Origin: Cyclina sinensis | Taxonomy: Eukaryota > Mollusca > Bivalvia > Venerida > Veneridae | Direction of reading: 5' to 3' | Assembly (NCBI GenBank): GCA_012932295.1 | Contig: JAAONU010000003.1 | Span: 25,468,361 to 25,532,360 of the forward strand | DNA length: 64,000 nucleotides | Shown: positions 1 through 12,284 of the stretch, in pieces | Layout: every line of letters begins with the position of its first letter | How positions within the stretch are numbered: the stretch's first letter is position 1 | Notes under the pieces: model-generated | Told to the model about the DNA's origin: nothing | The model's database searches: none | The model's input: only the letters and a program-made list of their open reading frames with translations | Position numbers and translations under genes: made by a program

Positions 1-619
1 ACAGATTTTTTATTTTATGTAATCCTTAATCAAATTCCTTCATGCCATGTTCATCGAAAATATAGCCAACAGAGGGCAGGGCCTGTTTTCATTTTAAGAC
101 TGTGTAAAACTGAAAAAATTTTCCTTCAAAATTGCTGGCCCAATTACGAAATCATTTCACAGTAATGTTTCTAAGCTGGTTCTTTGTCAAATTCACTTGA
201 GTGATGTTGGTTTGTAAAAATTTTGGCAGAAAGGGTGTCAGGCAAGTTTTCAGTATACAACTAAATGGAGAACCTTGGCCTAATTTCAAAAATAATTTCA
301 CAGAAATGGTCCCGTGATGGCCTTTTACCAAATTTTTCAAGCAATGCCTGTTAAACAAATATTGGTGGCTTTTTATTAATTTCCTTGAAGCCACTTCTGT
401 TCATTTCAAAGAACTGACAGCAGTTTGGCAACTTTTCACTCCACAACTTAATGGAAATTGAAGTCCAGTTTAGTATCAAAATTTATTATGCAGTAACAAC
501 AATAAACAATGATATATAACCCTCTACAGAATCAATAGACCATTATTTTGTTCTTTAAACATTTGTTCATTATGAATATGTAAAATACTAACCAAGAACT
601 GCCACTGTAAGATGACAAT
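1..619. other. No gene seen; diverged repeat-like sequence
   Basis: Related phrases (aaatcatttcacagtaatg and aaataatttcacagaaatgg) recur about 130 bp apart, suggesting an old tandem-unit repeat. The 80-residue minus ORF shows no protein family features. Confidence 0.4.
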
Positions 620-1290
620 GCCCCCAAACATGGTGCTTTGAGCTGAGAACCAGTCATTCAGGGGTCAAGGTCAAATAAATATAGGTCAGTGGGAAGGTCT
701 TATCCGAAGGGGGCTGTGTCCTAGTACGAAGTAATTCCATTTACTAATAAGGAAGTTATGGTTAAGTTTTTGGACAATTGGATCTTCAAGGTGAAGGTCA
801 TTCAGGGGTCAAGGTCAAACAAATATAGGTCAGTGGGAAGGCCTTGTCCAAAGGGGTGTTGTGTTTAAGTATGAAGTGTATCCACTTACTAATTTGGAAG
901 TTATGGCCAAATACTAGTTTTGGACAATTCGATATTCAGGGGTTAAGGTCAAATAATTGAAGGTCAGTGGGAAGGTCTTGTCCAAAGGGATGTTGTGTCC
1001 AAGTATGAAGTAAATCCACTTACTAATACGGAAGTTATTGGCAATGTTGAAGTTTTTGGACAATTGGATCTTCAAGGTAAAGGTCATTCAGGGTTCAAGG
1101 TCAAACAAATATTGGTCAGTGGGAAGGCCTTGTCCAAAGGGGTGTTGTGTCCAAGAATGAAGTAAATCCACTTTCTAATAAGAAAGTTAATGCCAATGTT
1201 AAAGTTTTCGGACGGACTGACAGATGGAAGGACTGACGGACGGACAGTTCAAAAACCTATATGCCTCCCTTCGGGGGCATAAAAAATAAT
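620..1290. repeat. Repeat with about 170 bp units ending in a palindromic cap
   Basis: ggtcagtgggaagg and cttgtccaaaggg recur at about 690, 825, 965 and 1115. After cggacggactgacag the unit ends atgcctcccttcgggggcat, a short palindrome typical of this mollusc repeat class. Confidence 0.75.
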
Positions 1291-1607
1291 CAGGAAAATT
1301 TATCATGATGTATTATTTACTGATGCAAAACCTCAAAAAGTGACAAGCATAAAATTTTCCATGACTTTTTTCTCTCCTTTTGATTGAATATAATTAAACA
1401 TTGTTTGAAGAACACTTCTATTAACTAAAGTATTTTGGCCCTAGCTATCTAATCAAGTAAGGACTTGTGTGTTTTTCATTATATAAAAAAAAGAATGTCA
1501 TGTAGTAACCAGCAGTTAACTGGATATTATAATATTTTGTTTATTCAATTAAGTATTATAAATAAATAATTATACTATTTCATGAATATTTCAACTTAAA
1601 CTAAATA

Positions 1608-2068
1608 AAACTAGAGCTATCACTAAATGTGATTAATACTCCCGCAAGACTGCTTCAGAACTGAGTTATTAGTAATAGAATACTTTGTAAAAGAATTGAA
1701 ATAGACATATGGTTGTGGGCAATTAGAGATAGTTGTGGTTCTTGTACATTGCATTTCCTGTCATTGTGCTTGACCATTGTATGAAGTTGCACTGGATTCC
1801 AACCATTAGTTTTTAAGTTATGCTCCCAACAAGAAAACCAACAAAGGGCAATAACTGTGCAAATAGTGAAGATAGAGATATAGCTCTTGTACACTGCACT
1901 TCTTTCATTGTGCTTGACCATGGTATGGAGTTGCACTGAATTCCAACCAGTAGTTTTCAAGTTATACTCCGGACAAGGAAATTGCGACCGACCGACCGCC
2001 TGCCCACCCGACCGACCAACCACAAGGGTGACTCCTATATACCCCCAAACTTCTTTTTGGGGGTATAA
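1608..2068 (+). repeat. Interspersed repeat, family A
   Basis: Begins ctagagctatcactaaatgt and ends with ttggggg-type inverted bases before gggggtataatt. It has internal repeated phrases (cattgtgcttgaccat, gttgcactg-attccaacca). An inverted relative lies at 59245-59787. The two ORFs in it have no protein support. Confidence 0.75.
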
Positions 2069-2213
2069 TTACACCTTGTATCTCCCTTTGAAATATACCA
2101 CACAGGAAATTGACCATTATTTTGTCTCTGACTGTAACTTTGTAAAGTTCTAGGTTTACCTTTTTGTACTTACTCAGAAGATTTATTGTATTCAAATTTT
2201 CAACAGAGGTATT

Positions 2214-2884
2214 TTTATGCTCCCTGAAGGGAGAGCATATAGTAGCCACCTTGTCCATCTGTCCATTGTGCTTGTCTGGAACACAACTTGAAAACCCTTG
2301 GACATGATTTGTTTAAACTGCACACAGTGGTAGAGGGCATTGAGGAAGAGTGCAGTGCCAAAGAACGATAACTCTTTTTGCCCCGTTTTTGAACTATTTT
2401 CCCTTTTAGAAAAATCTTGTCCGGAGCATAACCTGAAAACCCTTGGACCTAATTTTTTTTTAACTGCACACAGTGGTAGAGGGCACTGAGGTGGAGAGCA
2501 GTGCCAAAGAACAATAACTGTATTTTGCCCCATTTTTGAATTATCTCCACTTTTAGAAAAATCTTGTCCGGAGCATAACCTGAAAACCTTTGGATATAAT
2601 TTGTTTAAAATGCACACAGTGGTAGAGGGCATTGAGGCGGAGTGCACTGCCAAAGAATGATAACTCTATTTTGCCCCGGTTTTTGAATTATCTCCCCTTT
2701 TAGAAAAATCTTGTCCGGAGTATAACTTGAAAACCCTTAGACATCATTTGTTTAAACTGCACACAGTGGTAGAGGGAATTGAGGCGGAGTGCAGTGCCAA
2801 AAAAGTGCCCACTTTATGACTTTGCCTGTATGTTCTTGCCTTGCACATGTCCCTTTGGCTCCTGCTTTGGGGAGCATATGTTGG
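2214..2884. repeat. Repeat with about 165 bp units and gctccc/gggagc caps
   Basis: Begins tatgctccctgaagggagagc (a hairpin) and ends ctttggggagcatatgt. gcacacagtggtagaggg recurs about every 165 bp (near 2320, 2466, 2612, 2759), as does aaaaatcttgtccggag. The 153-residue minus ORF here is repeat sequence. Confidence 0.8.
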
Positions 2885-3697
2885 TTTTACCGATCCCCTT
2901 GTTAAGTATTGAGTCTGTAAGTAAATAACAGGGTGGAAAAAAACACATCTGGATTGTAAGTTTTAAGGCGTACAAATAGAAACAAATCCATGATCTTGAA
3001 AAAAAAAAGGTAACTTGTATTTCATTTGAGCTAAAAAAAAAAAAAGGAGTATATATTACATAACAAATATTTTTATTACAGTACATACATTCTGTCAGAT
3101 TAAGGATTTATCTAGGTAAGCATATGGGTGTTTATATTACTGACAGGCCATATGTCTTCGCATATGAGTCCTTTCATCACATTTGTTGTTATCACATGTT
3201 AATATAATACAATCTTTATAACAGATAATCCTTTATACTATAGTTATGGCACATGGTGTATCAATTATCAGACAATTTTTGCCCGCATGGATTCTCTTGT
3301 TCTGAACTAACATTGACAGAAACTTCCAAAAGAGTGGTAAACAAATGCAACATAATTAGAAACAAAGAAATAAACAAATTTACACAGTCTTAAAATTTAA
3401 ACGTTTTAATGACCATCTTCAAAATGAGCCACCAGTTGAAATCTAATAAATTTGTCCAGTTTATTTTCGTGATAAAAACTGCAAAACTGTAACAAAGACT
3501 GAAATTATTTGTTATGTTAGTATTTATTACTAAATCTAAAATGTTACTCACTTAAGTGCTTTTTCTATTCTGCTAAATTTCTAAAACTTGTCAATCATTG
3601 AACACCCAATTTTCAGTAAAAAAGTCTACTTACTGATAACTTAATGACTGAATAGAGGACAGTGTAGACCACAATCAGACTGCAGGGATGTACAAAA

Positions 3698-6306
3698 AAC
3701 AAGAGGGCCATGATGGCCCTGTATCGCTCACCTGAGTTGTGCTTTTAACAAAGTTGCTATGAACCTGGTTAATTGACCCCAGACGACCCATATTCAAACT
3801 TGACCTAGAAATTATTGAAACAATCTCTTTGACAAATTTCCAGGATATCTGGACTGAAAAAGTAGCCTCAAGAGTGTTAACAAGGTTATTCGATATTTAC
3901 GCTCTGTGACCCAGATAACCCATATCCAAACTTGAGCTACAAATCATCAAAACAACCTTTCTGACAAATTTCCAGGACATTTGGACTGAAAATGTAGCCT
4001 CTAGAGTGTTTACAAAGTTTTTCGATATTTGGGCTCTGTGACCTAGATGTTTCGACTCCAGATGACCCATATTCAAACTAAAGGTAGAAACCATAGAATT
4101 AAGCTTTATGACAAATTTCCAGGTTATTTGGAATTAAAATAATACCTCTAGAGTGTTAACAAGGTTTTTCAATATCTGGGCTCTGTGACCTAGTTTTTGA
4201 CCCCAGATGACCCATATTTGAACTTGACCTAGAAATCTTCAAAGCAATTTTTCTGACAAATTTCCAGATTATTTGGGCTGAAAATGTAACCTCTAGAGTG
4301 TTAACAAGATTTTTCTATTTTTGGGCTCTGTGACCTAGTTTTTGAACCCAGATGACCCATATTTGAACTTGATCTAGAAATCATCGATAGAACCTTTCTG
4401 ACAAATTTCCAGGATATTTGGACTGAAAAAGTAGCCTCTAGAGTGTTAACAAGGTTTTTCTAATTTTGGGCTCTGTGACCTAGTTTTTGAACCCAGAAAA
4501 CCTATATTCAAAACTGAGCTAGAAATCATCGATAGAACCTTTCTGACAAATTTCCAGGTTATTTGGACTGAAAATGCTACCTTTAGAATGTTAACAAGGT
4601 TTTTCTATTTTTGGAATCTTTGACCTAGTTTTTGAACCCAGATGACCCATATTTGAATTTGATCTAGAAATCATCTATAGAACCTTTCTGACAAATTTCC
4701 AGGTTATTTGGACTGAAAATGCTACCTTTAGAATGTTAACAAGGTTTTTCTATTTTTGGGCTCTGTGACCTAGTTTTTGACCCCAGATGACCCATATTTG
4801 AACTTGACCTAGAAATCTTCAAAGCAATTTTTCTGACAAATTTCCAGATTATTTGGGCTGAAAATGTAACCTGTAGAGTGTTAACAAGATTTTTCTATTT
4901 TTGGGCTCTGTGACCTAGTTTTTGACCCCAGATGACCCATATTTGAACTTGACCTAAAAATCATCAAAGCGGCCATTCTGACAAATTTCCAGATTATTTG
5001 GGCTGAAAATGTAACCTCTTGAGTGTTAACAAGATTTTTCTATTTTTGGACTCCGTGACCTAGTTTTTGAACCCAGATGACCCATATTTGAACTTGAGCT
5101 AGAAATCATCGATAGAACCTTTCTGAGAAATTTCCAGGATATTTGGACTGAAAAAGTAGCCTCTAGAGTGTTAACATGGTTTTTCTATATTTGGGCTCTG
5201 TGACCTAGTTTTTGAACCCAGAAAACCTATATTCAAAACTGAGCTAGAAATCATCGATAGAACCTTTCTGACAAATTTCCAGGTTTTTTGGACTGAAAAT
5301 GCTACCTTTAGAATGTTAACAAGGTTTTTCAATATTTGGACACTGTGACCTAGTTTGTGACCCCAGATGACCCATATCTGAACTTGATCTAGAAATCCTC
5401 AAGGCAACCTTCCTGAGAAATTTCCAGATTATTTGGGCTGAAAATGTAACCTCTAGAGTGATAACAAGATTTTTCTATTTTTGGGCTCTTTGACCTAGTT
5501 TTTGAACCCAGATGACCCATATTTGAACTTGAGCTAGAAATCTTTAAAGCAACCTTTCTGACAAATTTCCAGATTATTTGGTGTAAAAATGTTACCTCTA
5601 GAGTGTTAACAATGTTTTTCAATATTTGGACTCAGTGACCTAGTTTTTGAACCCAGATGACCCATATTTGAACTTGAGCTAGAAATCATAGAAGCAACTT
5701 TCCTGACAAATTTCCAGATTATTTGGTCTAAAAATGTTACCTCTAGAGTGTTAAATAGGTTTTTCAATATTTGCACTCTGTGACCTAGTTTTTGACCCCA
5801 GATGACCCATATTTGAACTTGACCTAGAAATCGTCAAAGCAACCTTTCTGACAAATTTCCAGATTATTTGGGCTGAAAATGTAACCTCTAGAGTGTTAAC
5901 AAGGTTTTTCTATTTTTGGGCTCCGTGACCTAATTTTTGAACCCAGATGACCCATATTTGAACTTGTGCTAGAAATCATTGATAGAACCTTTCTGACAAA
6001 TTTCCAGGATATTTGGACTGAAAAAGTAGCCTCTAGAGTGTTAACAAGGTTTTTCTATATTTGGGCTCTGTGACCTAGTTTTACAACCCTGATAACCCAT
6101 GTTGAACTCGTCCGAGATATTAATGAGACAAACATCCTGACCAAGTTTCATGACAATTGAGGCAAAAATGTGACCACTAGAGTGTTAACAAACTAATTGT
6201 GGACGGACGGACGGACTGACGGACGGACGGACGGACGGACGGACGACGGACAAAAGGTGATCAGAAAAGCTCACTCTGTCACTACGTGACAGGTGAGCTA
6301 AAAAAA
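3698..6306. repeat. Bounded satellite-bearing repeat unit, about 145 bp monomer, about 17 copies
   Basis: Opens aacaagagggccatgatggc, then gctcacctgag, and closes acgtgacaggtgagctaaaa, so GCTCACCTG and CAGGTGAGC face each other. Between them is a tandem array with a monomer near 145 bp (tgacctagtttttga at 4186, 4331, 4476 and so on; cctctagagtgttaacaagg in each unit), then a run of ggacggac. Short ORFs on the minus strand are repeat translations. Confidence 0.9.
6194..6250. repeat. ggacggac simple repeat
   Basis: A run of cggacgga at the end of the first satellite-bearing unit. The same motif ends several repeat units in this window (1210, 16525, 28437). Confidence 0.85.
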
Positions 6307-9300
6307 CAACCACCAGCAAGTTAAAGGTTAAAAAAAAAGTCTGGCTCAAATTTTCCATGTCTTTATCATTTTTTAATCTTTATCCATAATAATTGTGTCA
6401 AAGGTGTCTCCACTGTCATTCCCAATGCTAACAATAACCACAAAACATTAAAAAATTCACCAACATTCACAGAAACACCTACAGGCACCTAAATAAAAAT
6501 AATAAAATTTGTTGAGCAAACTAAACAATGACTTGTGCTGCATAGATAAATATTACAAAATGTCACAAAAATGTAATTCCCTACACACTAAAAGCAAACT
6601 CAAAGCAATTACATTATGCTAATTCACAGAAAAAAATGAAAGTATATAAATAGTGACTATGCTGACTACTGACAATACAAATAGTATAAAAATTTTAATG
6701 CCTATCTTCCAATAGACCAGATTGTGTTCATGATCACCTAGGAAACATTTACCAAGCAGAAGATCAAAGCGGTTAAAACACTGAAAGACTGTTGGCTGGA
6801 TAGAAGGCGTCGGTTTTGCTCACTTACCGATATATTTAAACTGATACATTATTATCATTTTACGGATAAATTGTTGAAGACTTTAAGACAGAAATTCAGG
6901 AAAAAAAACCCAAATAAGTTAAATCTTTGTTCACTGCTTTCTCTCATTTACTTTCTAGCCGCTAAAGAGATCTACACAGAGAGTTAAAGGTTGCAATGAC
7001 CATACTTAATCTTCACATTACATTATAGTGTTCCAGTCAGAACATTTCCTTTAGAACTGTATAGATTGTTTTTATGAATGCACTTCTTTTTCTGCACAAC
7101 AGTTCATCTTTGTTACTATTTTCATAAATTCAGTGACACAGGAAAAGGAGGTTCACATATATTATTTTTATCAAACAAATATTCCGTTGCTCTGCTCAGT
7201 ATGTCAGGATCTAAACATATTTTTCCACATTCACTTAGTATACACCTAACAAAAAGTCTATGTATGTAGGAAGTCATAATGCTGAAGCAAAAAAATACCA
7301 CAATATACCTACTTGCGGATAGCATGTGTGACTATTTACAAATTACACAATCATCCTCATATATTGTCCAAACATGGCCATATGCCAGTGTGGGCCATTG
7401 ATATATCGATGTTAAAGTAGATGTGTCCCTCAATGTCTGATTTTGATTTGTGGTTCTTAAGACTACAGTCTAAATATGCTGTGAATAAAGTATTAGTATG
7501 TGGACTTTAACATATTTCTAAGCCAAAGGTGAATTGAATCAGAGAGCCAGTATATAGAACAGTTTACCTTTATGAAAAAATTCTGCCAGAGTAAATCTGA
7601 GTGATTGTCACACATTTTAACAGTTTTCTAGACTTCAGGCAAAACAAATAATCAGGCATTAAAGAACCAAAACAAAAACAAAAAAAACAAAAATCAAATA
7701 AAATTCAATCACTTTCCAATAAGAATCAAACTTACACCTAACTGCCTAATTAAGAAATATATAATCAAAATACTTTGTCAATGAATGCTGTTTTTTTTTC
7801 AATAAACAACAATTCATTTGAATGCCCAAACTAACCCTGTTTTCCAAATGAACCAAAATTTTGAGCTTGCTAAAGTGATCTCTCCAAAATGTGTAACATG
7901 TGTGAACAGATTATTCAAAAGCTTAATCTGAAATGAATACCATATACATGTATATACTTCATCGAAGATTTTACTTTCTCATCTGTTGCAAACCTGTCCA
8001 TCATAGTTTGACTGTGATTTAGGTTAGTTCAAAGTTGTCCTTTGATTGCAGAGGTAATTTTTTAATTGCTTTTTAAGATACCACTTTCTATTGTTTGATC
8101 CTAAAACAGATCACATTTATAGGAACCTTAGAAAGGTCTCATTATAAAATTCTACAGACATTGACACAGTTCCTGTGGGAAATGTATGAACAACAGTGTC
8201 TAGAAAAGTAGACAGGGACTTTAAGAAATACATGTACATTTACAATCACAAGTACCAGTGTTACTTTTGGCAGCATAGGTTCTAATACAAACTTTATGGA
8301 CATGGACAATACAACAGTGGCAGTAGTTAAACAACTATCTAAAAGGTGTTTGATCCCTTCACATTTAGTCACCTGAGCATAAACTGTTGTTGTAAACTGA
8401 CCCAAACCTATCTATGTATAATGTACATATTGCCCAGACACAAAATTGCAAGATGTCAGAAAGTGACCTTGACTCTATAAACCACAGGTCACATAAATGA
8501 CACATTGTCATGGCACTGTGAGCATTTCAGGTTGAGACAAATTATTAAAAAAATCTTTAATGCATGACAAATTTAAGACCTGCTCATAAAAATCAATGAT
8601 GTCAAAGTGTGACCTTGATTTTGAACTGAGAGACTTGTTTCATGAGCAAAACATGATGTTGATATATGGTGCAATTTCAAAAACTCTCCAAGCAAGACAA
8701 AGTTAAGACAGACAACATTTCAAGACAACACAAGCCAACAGGGTAATTTCAATATGTTTGCCATGTTATGCAAGAAACTGAAGACAAGATACAAAACATT
8801 TGAGGAAAAACATTTTCCAATGAAAAAAAAAAATCATGTGTTAGCATTATTTTCACAACAAAGAAACATTAACTCTATGCACCATCCAGTGCGGAAAAAA
8901 AATCAAACAGAATATGGTAAACAAAAAGTCATGATATATCAACAAAAAGATTAAAAGCAAGGAAAAAGTGATGTGGGAATAACTATAAACACATGATCAT
9001 AACATTGTAACCGCTTTCAACACATAAAATAGAAGTGAGGGTTAACACTATCTTAAATCTGACATGGGACATAAGATGATTGCTTAGTTTACAATGACTG
9101 TCTGAAACAGTGATATGACTAACATGATTTAGTACAGACTAACAAAGACAATTACAATTAGTAACTTGGTAACATAAAGTTTCATGCTAGAAGAGTTACC
9201 AGTACATGTTTAAACGTCTTCTCTTGCAGAAGTTGGATACATGAACATGTAATAACAATACTGTGGATGACAAAATCAAAGTTGTTACATACAAATAACA

Positions 9301-10374
9301 AAACTATTGTCAGTACAAATAAAATCCATAGACTTAAAACAACAATTTATTAACACTTTATAAAGCTTCCTTCCCCTAGCTCTAATATATACATGTTTTA
9401 ACCATTTGTAATGGAAAGGAATAACAAAGACTGAACAAATTTACTCAGAAATACCATCTTCAGAGATATACAGTAGTATACAGAGATATAACAAGGATTA
9501 GTTTACTTACACTATTTTTCCTGTAATACACATCAAACTTTACACAGAAGTTCTTCTTACTATGGCTTACGGTACAGAAATGTTTCAAATCTTGGTTTCT
9601 GTTAGGAATGTTTCCAATCTTAGTTTGAACTAGAAATATTTCAAAGCCTGTTTCATATTAGAAAAGATTCCAGTCTCAGTTTACATTAGATAATTATGTA
9701 TTTTAAAAACTTGGTTTATATCACAAGTGTTTAGAATCTTGGTTTACATCTGACTTGTTTCAAAACATGGTTTAGGTTAAAAATGGGCAGCGCAAATTTA
9801 CTGATCAATTTCTCTGAGTGTGAACATATCAAGTTAATCAAGTATAGGTACATCTGAGGAATATCTTAAACATAACATAATGAACAAAACAAAATATAAT
9901 TCTGTAATGAAAGAATCCAGCAGGTGTGACAGAACCTTGTAAAAAGGTGATAGTATTGATTGCAACAGAACAAAATCATGGTGTGCTAAAAACCATATAA
10001 CAGTTTCTTCATACTTTTTGCTGTGAACAAAAGACTGATACAAGGAAACATGCGATTCTAAGAAAAAAATTGATAAGGTCATTGCCTTTCAACTGCATTT
10101 CAAAATGGAAAGAAATAACAATATAAAATAATAATGGATAGTGAGACATATATGCATGTAAGCTTGTCAAGTAAATATATCTGTAATACACATTATATCA
10201 ATAAACATTCAGTCAACTCGATGTATTTATGTACTAACTGCTTCCCTACTTAAAACATCTGCACCGAGGTGACTTTATCACATTACTGTAAACCCATTAC
10301 TAACCCTCTATACAAAATACTGGGCATGTTCAATATACAAATACATTTACTTTCTTTACTAAAAACCTGGCCAC
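6307..10374. other. Downstream flank of BLTP3, no gene seen
   Basis: AT-rich sequence with short ORFs that have neither family motifs nor splice structure I can defend. Apart from the weak tandem block at 9560, I see nothing organised here. Confidence 0.5.
9560..9785. repeat. Degenerate tandem repeat, about 35-45 bp
   Basis: Units of the form tgtttca-a-tcttggtttacattag are repeated about six times with strong drift. Confidence 0.5.
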
Positions 10375-10680
10375 ATCAGTGGTTCAGTGGTAAATCACGG
10401 GACTTGTAGTCCAGGGGGTCATGTGTTTGATCCCCGCTCCTCTGCTTACACTTATAAGATACACAGTATCTTGACTGTTGAAGCATTAAACCAGTCCTAT
10501 TTATCACTGCTATACTAGAAGAACCAGGAGTGTCTCTGGAGTAGGAAGCTTTCTGTATCTTGCGCTATCCCCAACATCCTGACATGACAAAACTCTCCAT
10601 GTGGTATTAGTCATAATATAATGGGGATTCCTCAGACATATGGGCATCTGGTTGGTTCAACAATATATGAACTAAAACAG
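10375..10680 (+). repeat. tRNA-derived SINE
   Basis: The head has GTGGTTCAGTGGTAAATCAC (A box) and GTGTTTGATCCCC (B box). The body carries gtgtctctggagtaggaagc, then ctgtatcttgcgctatcccc, a module also seen near 45835-45885. It lies downstream of BLTP3. Confidence 0.75.
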
Positions 10681-11019
10681 ATAGATATATGCTGAAATCT
10701 TGCAGAGATTTTCAAATTGTGTCAGCAATCAGAACATCAGTATGTGAAAAACTGCTGCTGGCAAGTGATATTTTCAAACAGACCATCATGTCTAAATAAA
10801 ACAATTCTAAAATGTAAATACCAGTAAACAAAACAGATAGGTGAAATGGCAGAACACCCTTAACTTTGAACGAAAAATGAAGTAATATCAAATTAGACAA
10901 GTGAGTTAGGCATAAAAAATTCAGAACATATTGTATTCTGACAGCTTGCAAAATGACACTAATTTATCCTACATGTATGAATCCAATATGAAGCAATAAC
11001 TCTTTAAGTTATCAGTTAC

Positions 11020-11448
11020 CCGTCGTTGGATACCCACAGCCGATCCATTAACATTTATCAGCCGTGGGATTTTTGGACAATATCTAGTCTATTAGAGGTG
11101 TGTCAAAGACAGCTATTTCATTGGTTCCCTCATGATTTCATGAGGTGATTAAAACAAATCAAAATGCTTGCTCTATACGATGTTTGGTATTTCAGACAAG
11201 ATGGCGGCAACCGTAGACGACGTTTCATTCAGTTTGTGAAAAGTTCATGGGCACAGTCATTCTGTTTCTGGTAGTTTTCTACCCTTTCCGTTGAAGAATA
11301 TCAATTTTGTTATACACAATTTCATTGGTCGATATTTTAGGCACTTGTTGCTATTGTACTTGTTGTTATATCAAATATCGAAACAAATCAATTAATTTTT
11401 CCCATGGTCTGGTTACATGTAATAATCAACCGTGGGTATCCAACAATG
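11020..11448. mobile_element. hAT-like MITE, 429 bp, with 8 bp target duplication
   Basis: TCAGTTAC lies on both sides (11012-11019 and 11449-11456). The ends face each other: CGTTGGATACCCAC on the left and GTGGGTATCCAACAATG on the right. The 8 bp duplication is typical of hAT elements. The 69-residue ORF inside has no transposase features. Confidence 0.8.
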
Positions 11449-11505
11449 TCAGTTACTTTGGAATGTTAGATTGCAAAAATTACCCTAACAGTGGATATGA
11501 TTCTC

Positions 11506-11511
11506 TTTATT
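11506..11511 (-). terminator. Candidate poly(A) signal of BLTP3
   Basis: AATAAA on the minus strand, about 255 nt past the BLTP3 stop codon. The hexamer is visible but the region is AT-rich, so chance occurrence is possible and transcript data would be needed to confirm it. Confidence 0.3.
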
Positions 11512-11766
11512 GCTAGCAAAAACAAAATGTTAGACTAAAACCTCAGTAAAAAGTGATGAAAAGTAACTGTATCCATTGGAAAATGTTCACTAAATAACCT
11601 TATGTTCTTCATTATAACCTTATAATAATAACTAACAAATTACCTTTACAACTGCCCCCCCCACTTTAAAAAGTCTTACTGACAGTTGACCAAATGCTAG
11701 ATAATACACCCATCCACCTTCTTAAGGATGGAAACAAAGTTAAAACAATGTTCATATAAGCATTCT

Positions 11767-12284
11767 CTATCTTGGGCTATTTACAGATGTATTTCGTTGC
11801 CTATATTGTTCAGATGCTATCAATTCTTCTTGCATCATTTGTAAGGTTGATAACAGAGACTCCTTCTCCCGTTTCATGTCCACCAAATCTTCTTCAAGGG
11901 AGACCACCTTTTCCATCAAGGTATTATTATCTCTTTCTAAGTCAGAGTTAACTTTCCTGAGATCATCTGTATCGTCTAAGGACTGTCCACTTGAGAGGGC
12001 AAAAGTTTTTAATTTTTCCCGCAATTTATTATTTTCTGATTTAACATCTTCAAACTGCTTGTTTACTTCCTCTAATTCATACTCCTGTTTTTGAGAATGG
12101 CTGTCCAACTTCTCACAAAGCATTTTTAGCTGTGAGTTTTGATTTTGAATGGAGAGAAACCTGTTTCTGATATCATCTGGAATACCAGAGAGATCAAATC
12201 TGTTGTCTTCATCTATAGCTGACTTTTCTGGAACATTAATCTGTGACAGGGATTTCTGTAAATTCCAACTTGACTTTGTTGGCC
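11767..12284 (-). CDS. BLTP3: BLTP3 last exon: C-terminal coiled coil and stop
   Basis: Starts at acceptor ttttcaag with PTKSSWNLQKSLSQINVPEK and ends RQRNTSVNSPR before a stop at 11767-11769. From about residue 45 of the exon onward it is a long heptad-rich coiled coil (LKMLCEKLDSHSQKQEYELE, DLRKVNSDLERDNNTLMEK, LLSTLQMMQEELIASEQ), as at the C-terminus of UHRF1BP1 proteins. Confidence 0.95.

Noticed and set aside
2192..2653. 153-residue minus-strand ORF
   Set aside because: It spans tandem repeat units; the protein repeats the same phrase and matches no family.
3698..6306. CRISPR-like regularly spaced repeats
   Set aside because: Monomers of about 145 bp have no distinct spacers, and the DNA is eukaryotic; this is a satellite array.
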